From NCBI GenBank assembly GCA_964035575.1, contig OZ037839.1, forward strand, positions 806,001 through 870,000: DNA of 64,000 nt. The letters run 5' to 3'. Every line of letters starts with the position of its first letter. The first letter of the stretch is position 1. This document shows positions 9,601 through 16,800 of this stretch, one piece after another. Under the pieces are notes generated by a model. The model searched no databases and had not been told where the DNA came from. It was given only the letters and a program-made list of their open reading frames with translations. The stretch comes from Rhynchopus sp. YZ270_cl-10. Lineage: Eukaryota > Euglenozoa > Diplonemea > Diplonemida > Diplonemidae. A program made the translations under genes and the position numbers.

Positions 9601-12448
9601 CGTCTTCAAGAGAAAAATACATGGCAAGACCATGTTTCTGCCCGGCCCCTGCATCCTCAATATCGGGCACCAACACCATCAACTCCCTCCCATTTGTGCA
9701 CATCGCACTCCGCTCGACGGAGGGGAGGAAGACAGACCAGGGAGACACCGTGGGGGTCTCGTCTTCATCAAATTCTGTTTGCGCGACGGGGAGGTCGTTG
9801 GCGTCTTTCCAGATGGGTTTGGGCTTGTGGGAGATCCATCCGTTGAGACGCTGTGCGTTGTGCGCCCAATCGTACACGGCGCGGCCTTCGCCTTCATCGA
9901 GAGGCCAGTACGCGAGGAGGCCGGTTTCGTTTCCTTGGAGGCTGCTGTGGAGGTCGCGTTGGATGACTGCTGCAGGGCGCGCACCACGCCAGATCCTAAG
10001 CTCAGCGATCCCTCCAGAATACGACGCAGCTGCAATCCACCGTTTCGTTGGGCGTGTCACAACCACCGGTGTATCTTCCGAGCGTGACACCCCGGCAACA
10101 CTGCCGTTAATAAGAATCGACCAAACCCCATCAAACACCAAAGCAACATGCACCCACACCTTCGCAGGAAGCGATGCCACCGCCCCGCAGGAGCGCACAC
10201 CATTGCGCACATCAACCCTCGCACCCCCTTTGATGTACCATCCATTGTCGACAGAGTGGATGTCAATGAAAATCTCTCCGCCACAGGATTTGTCTCCATG
10301 CACATAGACATTCTTAGACTCATCGGGCGCACCAGGAATGAGCCACATCTCAATGGTGATGTGCCCTGACGCAGAGCACAGCTGCTCAGCGACCGGTCCA
10401 AAATCGATGTAGGTGTCTTTGCATAAATGCAGACTCTTCCTCCGTCCAGACGACTGCGCCTTCGCCACCGCGGAAGGTCTTGGTCCGGACAAAACGATTG
10501 TCTGCAAACACCGGAAGTTTTTACTCGGATCGAATACGGTGACGTGAATAGGCTCTTCAGCGCTCCGGCATTGACCCGGGCAGGTCGGTGGATATGGCAC
10601 TCCAGACTCATCCTTAGGAATAGCATGCGGAACACCGGAGATGATGTACAAAAAGGTTCCGTCCGTAATAAGCTTTGACTCAAGGGCACGTCTCCCCTCC
10701 TGCGCTTCCTCCATAGGCAATGGGGTGTGCCGGTTGTCCTCCGTTGGAATTGACCCTTCACCATCTGCGGATATATATCCAATCACCTTCAACGTTTCTG
10801 GACTGACAACAAGAATGTCGGTGTTGGCGCGTTCTTCTTGCGCTGCGTTGTATGCAGCATGAAATGCGTGAGAAGGCCTGCAATACAAAAGGCCCCCCAG
10901 CAATGCAACAGAGACGGGCTGTCCTTTAAAATCCTCAGAATTGCGTGCCGTGACTTCATTTGGTACAGAACGTTTTCCGCAGCCCATTCTGATCAACCCA
11001 TCCGCCGTCGCGAGATACAATGAATCACCATCCGAAGCGATAGAATGAACAATCCATTTGTCCGTCTTTTCATCGGTCCCCCAGATCGATGCGGGGGTAC
11101 GCCTTGTAGTTTGACGCACCTCAATTCGTTCGGTGTCATCCCCAAAGCGAAGAATCGGTAAATTATACTCTGCAGGACTCTGAGACAAACGGGTTACAAA
11201 ACGGCCTACATTTAGCGAAGCTTGCGGGGCTTCCATCAACGCGCAAATGGTACGAAGTGCTTCGGTTGCCTCGCCACGGAGGACGGCAAGAATGACGAGA
11301 AGGCGGAGGGCTGGGGGTGTCAATGAAGTGCGCGCCGCGAGGCTGAGCTTATCCAACGATTCGAGGGGGATCAGAGGACTGCCCGGACCATCCGCAGCGA
11401 GCGAGAAGAGGGGCTGCTTCTCAAGCTGCACACTCAACATCTCAAAAACTGCATCGGACACCCCTGGGGTCCCCGACACCGCACCCAACAGTGATAGACA
11501 GAGCTCCAACCCGCATTCTATGACTCTCTCCTCTACGCTTAAACGTGTCCTTCGCTCTTTCAGATGTCTCGCATGGTACGCAGATGGTGTACGTGTCGCT
11601 GTTGTCAATGAGCCTACCCCACTGCAAACGCTTTGAACCACCTCCTCACGCAAGGAGTAGAATGACTCCCATTTGGACGTTCCAATCGCTTCGGTGGTGG
11701 ATTCGACGCCTCGACCAATGAGCTGGTCGATGCGGGTGGACAAATGATCTCTTGTCAAATGGCAGATGATATCGCAAGAATGGTGCAGACTCTTTTGAAA
11801 CCACCCGGTCTCCGTGGTTTGACGCTGCTTCAACCGTCTAGTATCGAAGTAGATGTGCTGTTGGCGGTAGTGCAGTGATGCGGCCGGGAAAACCTCTGGA
11901 GTTAGCTTTGCAATTTCGCCGACAACAAAACGGTCCCCTACGGTAACTGTCAGCCGAGCCGTTTCGGTGTCTAGCTCAAACACCACGGTGTCTCCGGTGC
12001 CAAAGACAAGAGGGGTGGAGGAACCTACCCCTTCGACCCGCTTCCATTGTCCGTAGAACTTTCCGGCGCGGCTCAGACACCATCCGCCGCCCTGAGAGAT
12101 GAAGGAGTCGTAGCGGCAGAAAGACCGAGGGGCGACACCAAGCATGAGGCCCGAGCCGTCGCTTGTCTCCCCTTGGTTTTCGATTTTGATAGACCATTCG
12201 TGGGTGCCAGAGGAGATGGGTTCCGTGGCGTGGACTGTGACCCATCCGGTTGCGGGTTTGATAGCGCGGTTTTCGTTGATCAGAACGTCGCCGTGTGGGG
12301 TGGTGGCATCAATCAAGAAGGATGCAGTGCGCTGCAAGGCGACCCGTGAAGGAAGCTTCGAGGCAATAGCGGAGACACGGAGGCGTGGGCCAAATGGGTC
12401 GACCTGCGAGGCACGCTCCAGCCACGTTACGTCGTAGTCCCCACCCAT
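602..12448 (-). CDS. Giant HECT-type E3 ubiquitin ligase with SPRY and LamG-like domains (HECTD4-like)
   Basis: A single uninterrupted 3948-residue frame starting at an ATG. HECT ligases take ubiquitin from an E2 onto a cysteine and pass it to a substrate. The C-terminal HECT domain covers about residues 3580-3915 and carries the canonical LPVASTCFFWISLPNY motif with the catalytic Cys at about 3883. Ahead of it I see an N-terminal SPRY (about 62-200), a LamG/concanavalin-like domain (about 676-866), a short UBA-like helix (about 2310-2335), a second LamG-like region (about 2366-2580), a beta-sandwich of the kind found in ZZEF1/HERC-type proteins (about 2767-2850) and two further SPRY domains (about 3041-3171 and 3266-3395). 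Length and order resemble animal HECTD4 more than HERC1, because no clear RCC1 repeats are visible. The acidic C-terminal tail after the HECT fold is unusual. Function as an E3 is confident; orthology to HECTD4 is inference. Confidence 0.93.
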   Translation of the reverse strand: MGGDYDVTWLERASQVDPFGPRLRVSAIASKLPSRVALQRTASFLIDATTPHGDVLINENRAIKPATGWVTVHATEPISSGTHEWSIKIENQGETSDGSGLMLGVAPRSFCRYDSFISQGGGWCLSRAGKFYGQWKRVEGVGSSTPLVFGTGDTVVFELDTETARLTVTVGDRFVVGEIAKLTPEVFPAASLHYRQQHIYFDTRRLKQRQTTETGWFQKSLHHSCDIICHLTRDHLSTRIDQLIGRGVESTTEAIGTSKWESFYSLREEVVQSVCSGVGSLTTATRTPSAYHARHLKERRTRLSVEERVIECGLELCLSLLGAVSGTPGVSDAVFEMLSVQLEKQPLFSLAADGPGSPLIPLESLDKLSLAARTSLTPPALRLLVILAVLRGEATEALRTICALMEAPQASLNVGRFVTRLSQSPAEYNLPILRFGDDTERIEVRQTTRRTPASIWGTDEKTDKWIVHSIASDGDSLYLATADGLIRMGCGKRSVPNEVTARNSEDFKGQPVSVALLGGLLYCRPSHAFHAAYNAAQEERANTDILVVSPETLKVIGYISADGEGSIPTEDNRHTPLPMEEAQEGRRALESKLITDGTFLYIISGVPHAIPKDESGVPYPPTCPGQCRSAEEPIHVTVFDPSKNFRCLQTIVLSGPRPSAVAKAQSSGRRKSLHLCKDTYIDFGPVAEQLCSASGHITIEMWLIPGAPDESKNVYVHGDKSCGGEIFIDIHSVDNGWYIKGGARVDVRNGVRSCGAVASLPAKVWVHVALVFDGVWSILINGSVAGVSRSEDTPVVVTRPTKRWIAAASYSGGIAELRIWRGARPAAVIQRDLHSSLQGNETGLLAYWPLDEGEGRAVYDWAHNAQRLNGWISHKPKPIWKDANDLPVAQTEFDEDETPTVSPWSVFLPSVERSAMCTNGRELMVLVPDIEDAGAGQKHGLAMYFSLEDGTLLARSELVAPPVDSACHFDCLHNGVWYSSTTFQVLCWTPAPCSVPTPVMPSSEDYAVGQTITSEYAVEKLAQALNDRASKYMTYEWAVSFQILSIDPCAELFALLQKLITVCIKQRNESTLLLSCLRVLRANFRVLRKTGVDPTVYNLQHDGTANTGRCLYELLLELMEEKGSREGREASEALAEGLQLFFRPAKEMLTFICDLLSKASLACSPIIEVVCLHVAEFQQAMEVLLSFGDDTKGIESFLKLLTQASFSELQSVKENGIIPGKPSSISSAIVSFQTAILGRISRQKARPEAQELYIKIIELHAELLTHVCRMVKEADKGADKAFGISLLQWSAPARALGFAAISLPLFSGFESRKRALSLLRDITEQLESVCQLDCIRDQIISVEQSWDANWESPSTPDQNPSSDESLGAEDQPHWLFTFKLCMGYVAARIAGQMIDFEGKSGGKKQTTTGDEAIAGWVSSSLFSGGLRETPSEASPSPRLRLCDEIVQNTGDGAALWAHLKSTSTTASGGQIFRRSSTTSDEGGTASPPSTPAVANEIENTMRHIYAVLVRDSRCDFPEAQGKPICPESIPQGLKWRFQKVEMLIGWLMHIRHERELPATSTFDIPPPIMDMEFIVEAEDGTALLQITEMCKFVLKFHHAPSPLENKVVLKALLSASKRKSKVLPPNSWRSMFYGWRAIKKMQRLLVLNSKEDEDTGLDLLLKYFSARVQEKEIEAEVQLRQQQGALRAEGLEYLTQSLESGSCATRLESLRVAAKVLAAFHYTSGIQGAGPTVSSIVQEGVYTLLKIAVAPLASSLPPTDSISQVQCNLVLRMLNCRWDVMDFAFLRSINLPVLLFNIVSKWGKDGEERIEDNGNETTVRVAASLFNACALQSAMALQNNVHPGLMKATSRFLAQTLECISHDLKHSIEVLREPTTDTSRVETHVAHIQYLLTVLAGVLQAVSNGVYEGLNLVEYLPLLTACVFLPAHFAKISKHAMTNIRVLLQHLSIEQADQGLADIDLPEAADFPKTALPVGKGKASLETTGGAKVIRLLVEIAAGTLTTPNAGADEEVQGGYHVMSAGDEAQALLQQLFLKNRTWQAFVGAWVKSVLASPPSFALGLNDKKVKIFILAINVVAGSATSLRAGVEAEHLPMPPATKSNVVVVDVNGPTATIVGADLGLSSPETEVSINTLRTTPAPHLDGTTFSDILDMASNLLFSLAPDTISSTQFFPEILGQCLTTSYVLSKVLRCLALYMSIPACAVSLVGKMRGDSDGRVLQILAFLSREPQREAGTADEMEAKSLYLHSLLAGKDKAAEEELAVPVHRPTMQRAVPPVVSLPTVESAEKKARKAAAEDLSHILHGFSVPLCTKALEMTRDDSDKAAALLMDNTDSIAAAVQMDLVVEERRAQDVSSLPACETLTPTPLKHCISFGPTATGSLSIPLSRKPEAGYTLECFIKIEGKGLFNRTSLHPDAPPILPLRVLSTGSLEVVVNETSLVVSCHGFEGSIPVRAGWVHLVVVSGEYSEVWCDKTPVFRVEGSMGEGEEVTLGPGLAEAVTEMHPCVSIAFSLVRMWDVQLPSGVAQALSDEVTFAEFPRPMHTENVVFCFSMKEGCGDTLHCDASESTAILSKGFRWECIGLPKMVPEVGAAKLVWETEDALRAVILTEEAPEPDIPRTEWIAAFSATSSLGKIAQEVCSVDTTLCVLHARQALSSLSDVLLGSEQSKLWDVDSKHFFDNVAESALHLPSTLASFAKLSTTGLADGAISSIQTTVKSWAATQPDAESVSAFVSGCLGLMESGPDRYIYETPTHPYSPTDVILRTINVPGTSSYTLDFDARCKTLDYLYLYGDRTQKSQISKFPDAQGNWTSLNVEKSPAFCIRFTGDCSAPSYWGYLFTVSAKTPRLELACEMLHTLLGCDKVIDKQAFCTSTTVAHLIAVAHREVGRRRELPLELLAVLLGKHAASFAATALPDLKPMLRALQSTSYAQLKQERSNVSGIPPSCAKGLSRQIQTLAEVAVSCEISSQIFERKNPYNLPDPTLQEAKQRCYLTPSIRPSLQNAPPSLNTALHCVCETTVRGKSLVFSEGVWRTVQGSSGVTLGKWYFEVRLMSPEPVYIGWACEQIDTACGECQNSWAFCGNRGYRYHGGDRALYPADTDKATKWKGCDVVGCYIDLYAREISYAINGRPLGPAFTALPNIAFFPTITVGSSSVDVNFGDTPFSYLPGPDYLPFSYANVLPGMPVQRFMAFLSTSEAMLHGKPLPIFFNGMEKDNMPNRLTREGVDVVEMVALDGRPKIDNMTHIKSLATACTARASCKISRSGKWYYEATMVSDGLVQLGWVTEAFQPDPVRAKGVGDDAKSWAYDGCRLLLRHRKEHHQAGSRTWREGDIVGCLLDLDAMSMRFTLNGGPITRSQSCEAFTGLSVNEWYYPAVSMDPDNSVAFNFGAEPFIYLPHGYKGMGVKWPILQQIDGWNVADSSALPDTWPYKSVFTQDVAIVSLVNSLCDASRQNIFNLRLKELLNASSLRSFGLQGVAFEQLYTRVVILRHFNQIFRAIYPFLDLTETVRPKGMLAEAALRMKSLLLSTTTSTLLQAHVFLTNSLVEPQQPKVILNRRLKQQGQIESTLFGQLHSLLSGKPQSMFFSSKRFWSVSFQGEGAEDVGGPYRECLAELCSELMTPEIIPLFRPSPNSKNNIGSHRDRMVLNTKPTQLLRSLSRFLGKLMAACMRTCEPLPLYISPLIWKALSGDTVSATDLESVDKSVMSSLLCLLRLDEEGVTEETFGSVFDGNFTTENSTGEEEELLPGGAGVGITWANRDLYVKLAIQKRLAESDDLVQELLNGFHSVLPKHFAHLFDACELERLVCGSPVWDVQELKTQSRYEGISPDDTRCKYLWEVLGGFTTRERCLFLRFVSGRERAPVKLKIMPLLVDKPDEFLPVASTCFFWISLPNYSSAEILKQKLLYAINNCTDIDTDYRVRGSVDESAPPALGTGDPGDEDDFEDYTHLL

Positions 12449-13093
12449 AGTTGGTGGGGGGGGAAGGGGATTTTTTAGAGTGTAAAAGTGGTTAAGATAT
12501 TATTTTCAATCGAAAGATGGAGTTTTATCCAGCGTCGTCTCCTCTTTTTTTTGTGTAAAAGTGAAAAAGAGAAGATGAAATTAAAATTCTGTGGTGGGAT
12601 TGTAGCAGGGAAGGAGGGGGGCGAAAGAGGGGAGGGGAAAGTTGTTAAATGTGATATGTCACATCTATAAAAAATGTTGGATTATAGTGGTCTATGAAAA
12701 ATGGTAACTCTGAAAGGGAAAAAAAAAGGGGGGGGTTTTTTTTTCGTTGGTTGCTGTAAGTAATACCCAGTTGGAGGGGGTGATTGGCGGCCGAAACAAA
12801 GCGGTTATCATCTGCAATCAAACCCCTAAGGAATACTCCATTTGATACCCGAACAAAATTATTTCGCATCCACTCGACGTTTGGATAAGGAAAACTAAAG
12901 ACGAAAGGGGGGGTGTGACTGAGTGTGTGAGATGGGGAGCACGGGAGGAGAAAACGACTCGCGGTTACTGAAAAATTTCACTACCGAAATGCACCACACG
13001 TCTTATAAAAAAAAATAAAACGGCAAGGGGCCATTGGGGGGATCCTTTTTTTCTCTCAATTCAACGTCTATTATGCAACTGTAGGGTCTGAGG

Positions 13094-13132
13094 TGGGATG
13101 GGAGGATGGGATGGGATGGGGTGGGATGGGGT
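13094..13132 (+). repeat. GGGAT-rich tract with G-quadruplex potential
   Basis: Repeated tgggat and tggggt units give more than four closely spaced runs of three or four G on the plus strand. The tract is about 650 bp upstream of the HECT gene start. Confidence 0.6.
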
Positions 13133-13300
13133 GAGCTAACGAAGCAGCAGGTGGTGATAAGAAAGCTCTAACAAATGATAATTCTGGTCAAGGATTTTAT
13201 CATCAAAAATCGCACAAAATAAACAAAAAAAAGTTGACTTGAAATACAAAGCCCTCTCGTGAACAGTGTACCTATAAAAAAGGCAGGGAAAGAAAAGGTT

Positions 13301-13338
13301 TTATAAGATGAACCTAAGCCTCTCGTGCTTAGTCACCT
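13301..13338 (-). repeat. Dispersed hairpin tail, copy 1
   Basis: Contains gatgaacctaagc, the loop ctctcgt and gcttag, forming a 6-bp stem ctaagc/gcttag. Near-identical copies lie at 20526-20568 and 38163-38200, and a variant at 59662-59698. The 20526 copy sits just past the stop of a LINE coding fragment, so I read this as a LINE 3' tail in minus orientation. Confidence 0.65.
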
Positions 13339-13850
13339 TGATCAGAAAAAAAAGAAAAGGAAAAACAAAACTGCGGGGTGCGTTCTGTACCTTCAAATTC
13401 AGCAGCAGGGATATTGTATTCCTCAAAGTTTCAAACTACATTCGTACTCCCATCATGGGGGGAAGGGGGTCACCCCTGGAGGATGAGTGATCTGTGTATA
13501 CAGGGTGATGCAGCTAGCCGTGCGAGGGACAACCCTGTCTTTTGGGGAGAAAAAAAAACCCCCCCTTCCTTCTGCCCCGGACCGATAAGAGTGTGCCTTG
13601 GGATTGAGAGGAATTTCATGTTTTTTTTTTTTCAAAGAGGTAAAATGAGGGGGGGAGAAAACGTGAACGTACCTCGCATGCACTAAAAGCTAACACCACT
13701 TCTCTCTCTTTAAAAGGCAAGTAAAAAAAAGCAAACATAAACATAACACATAAAGTGGATCTGACAACGTGCAGACACACCGCACATTTCTAAATAAAAT
13801 CTAAGTGATTGTCCCTCCCTGCCTCTTCCTCCTTCTCTTCCCTCCCCCTC

Positions 13851-16800
13851 TCAAATCTGCCTGGAGTATGTGGGGTACTGCGGCTTCTGGTAGGTCGAAT
13901 CGAATGGAGGGGAGTGGACAAGGCCTGCTGCGGGGTGGGCTTGGGGCAGGCGCATGGCAGCGTGCGACTCTGGTGGCGGTGGGACGGACTGTTGGCGGAC
14001 GAGCTGCTCTGCGTTGTAAGCGGCACGTGCCGCGTCACGTGACGCTGCTGCACGGCTTTGTGCTTGCATGTCGTTCTCTTGTTGCCGCTGTCTGTCTAGC
14101 ATATGCTGAGTCAGTTGGACCTGCTGGTCAACAAGGTAGCGCTCGAGGCGTCCAGACTGCTCCTGCTGGCGTCCTCGGGCCTCTTCGACCTCGTTAGCAC
14201 GTACACTGGTCTCTGCTTGCATTTGCAGTGCGCGCTTCGTCTCGTCCTCCAGCTGCTTCCGCTGGAAGTCCTGCAGCTTATGGAGATCGGATGCAGCCTG
14301 TCTCTCGAACGAAAGTGTCTGGTTGGCCATCTGTGCAGCGGTCTCGTCGATTCTGCTTTTCAAGTCTTTGATTTGCTGTTCCTGGAAGTTCTGTTGTGCC
14401 TGCACACGCTGCTGCTCAACGATATCGCGTTTTACATCGCTGTGAATTGAAAAAAGAAAAGTATTTTATTCACCGAAATAAAGTCAAGCCAAATTGCTCA
14501 GGAGGGACGGTGAAGTGGCAGTATTTCTCACCGTGCATCGAGTACGCAGCGTGCTAGAATAAATAAAATACGAAAATCAAATAATTGATTTGAAATACGA
14601 CAGCCCGCTCGTGGGAGTGTATGTCCTTGGTATGACCGGTGTATCAGGGGGTGGTCACCCAACGCAGTCCTACATTCCGTCATCAAAATTGTGTGATAAA
14701 ATAAAACCGGTAAAAAAGGGGGTGTTTTAACGAAGTGTCTTTGCTGTTCTGGTTGCGAAGAACATTTCATTCATGATAAAGGAAATTTTATTTTTCCTTC
14801 CTTCAAAACTTCACACACAACGCTTTTTTGGTTTTTGGGAGACACACAAGGTGCCAGGTTCTATGATAAGCACGGAACCACCCTGCACCTGTTTGTCATA
14901 TTGTTTCCCGTGCAATACATGGAGAAACGTTTCGCACTCGAAACAAGGGCAAAGCTTTTTGATAAAAATTAGCGAAATACAAAAACCAGCGCGTGTGGAA
15001 GAAAAAAGGAGAGGAAAATATTTTTTCTGATTCAAAGTGGTGTTTACGTTTTGGGTACGGGGCGGAGAATAAAATCTGTTCGATAAAAGAAACGCGAGCT
15101 TATTGTTTTATCTTGTTCAGAGAAAAAGAGAACACTATGTATACCTGACGTGCTGGCGCAGCTTGAGACACTCCTCCTGCAGATAGGACACTTCTTGGTC
15201 GGGGATGGGGTCAATCACGCTGAGGCTGTTGTTGTGGTGGTGGTGAGTGGATGCCTAGTGAGGGTAATTCTTGCGCAGAATATGGCCCTTGTGGTGGTAG
15301 TGTATTGCTACGCACAAAGACGTCTCTTTGTTGCGTCTCTCTGCTTCCCATATCTCTTTAGCGTGGGAGTCCGTTTTCGATGCATGTACCCCTTATCCGA
15401 GGTGATACAACACATCGTTTCCCATGTTAGCTTTGCAGCATACGATACAATAAAATGCAAACACAGATACGGAACGCCGAAAGGAAAGGCGGACGAGAAG
15501 AGCATCTCCTCGTCAAAGGAATCCCCAAGACGACACATCCAGACGACGTCATCACCGCCCTGAACGAGACTGGTTTTACACCAAACTGGCGACAAAGACA
15601 TGGGCGATGAAGCTACGCACCCGGCACGAGAAACCCACCACACCATACGTGATCAACGACCACACCCACCCAGGAGGCCAGCCCACAACACCGCTTCAAG
15701 AAGCGCGAACGGAAGGCAGGCAGGAAACCACTCGACGACTCCAACGACACGAAGGGGACACGACTACACGCCCCCAACTCCAACACCCGGTGCCCTGGTG
15801 CCCGGGTCCACAGCACCTATATTTACTATTTTGGCAAACAGTGAACAAAAAATGGGGGTCTTGTGTGAGCTTACAGGCAAAAGAAAAAGAACGCGTAGAG
15901 AGGAGACATACTTCATAGGGGCGATGCCCTGCTGCACGACACCCTGTCCTGGGACCGTCAGACGGTACGCAGTATCCCGCCCGCCCAGGCCGGACGTAAG
16001 CGATACACCCTGTAGATAGAGGAATTGATTTTTGAAAAAAATGCTTTTTGTGTCTCTCTTTCTTTAGATCGTTCTTGGTCTATTGATCCACACACTGTAT
16101 GCCCTTTTAGAAATATTTTGTTTTGATCTCATCATTGCAAATTGACGTATTCCATAAAACATCTTCACCCAACTTCACTCTTAATTCTAACATACCGCAG
16201 GGATGTCTGCTTGTGGAATCAACGTCACTTGGTCTGCACTACAGTGAACCGATGCTGCAGGTGTGTAGCGTCCATGCGGAATGGCAACATGCGCAATGCA
16301 TTGCTTGTTGAAGTACAATCCGACACGGTCCATATCCAGATCCAGGAAAATGCCAACAAGCGACCCGGGGGTCCATTGCGGACACTCGAGGGCCATGGGG
16401 ACCACACCACTGAGCTTATCGACACACCATGCGAGCCCCGTCTGCGACCCCATGGACTCCGAGCCCTCCTCCACGAGCCCGACGATGGCGTGCGTGCCAA
16501 GCATGTTGTCGTTGTGCAGCGAGTCGAGCCGCACCTCCCAGTAGTGCTTGCCGGCCTCGAAGGTCACTGTCGCCTTGAACAGAACGTGGCCGGACCCTGG
16601 GCTTGCGTAGGTCGCGGTGAGGTTGTTGTTGTTCAAGACAATCGGGGAGTTGCCTTGCAGCTCTCCTGTTGGGTGCGCATCGGGGGGGCCTAGTGTAGCG
16701 GTGTCCTGCCCGCCTCCGTTGAACGGTTGTGCCCATGTAAAGTTGAGACGGTCCTTGGCAGAGAACAGTGGGTGCTGCAACTCACGCATCTCGAGGTATG

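Larger units (their letters stand above)
12449..13850. other. Intergenic stretch between two minus-strand genes
   Basis: About 1.4 kb without a supportable gene. It holds the 5' flank of the HECT gene, a G-rich tract at 13094-13132 and one dispersed hairpin tail at 13301-13338. A degenerate relative of that tail, sharing agccctctcgtg, lies at 13232-13260. Short open frames here are low-complexity and rejected. Confidence 0.6.

Noticed and set aside
13301-13338. Hairpin tail read as a tRNA-Glu anticodon arm (7-nt loop with CTC)
   Set aside because: No D-arm or T-arm flanks it, and the 59662 copy has a 10-nt loop.
13301-13338. Hairpin tail read as a hammerhead ribozyme core
   Set aside because: The second conserved GAAA strand is absent.
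12488-13683. Several 60-100 codon frames upstream of the HECT gene
   Set aside because: Homopolymer-rich, no conserved motif, no consistent strand.
15600-16019. 139-codon plus-strand frame in intron 4
   Set aside because: Low-complexity Thr/Pro/Arg composition, and the surrounding exons place it in an intron of the opposite-strand gene.
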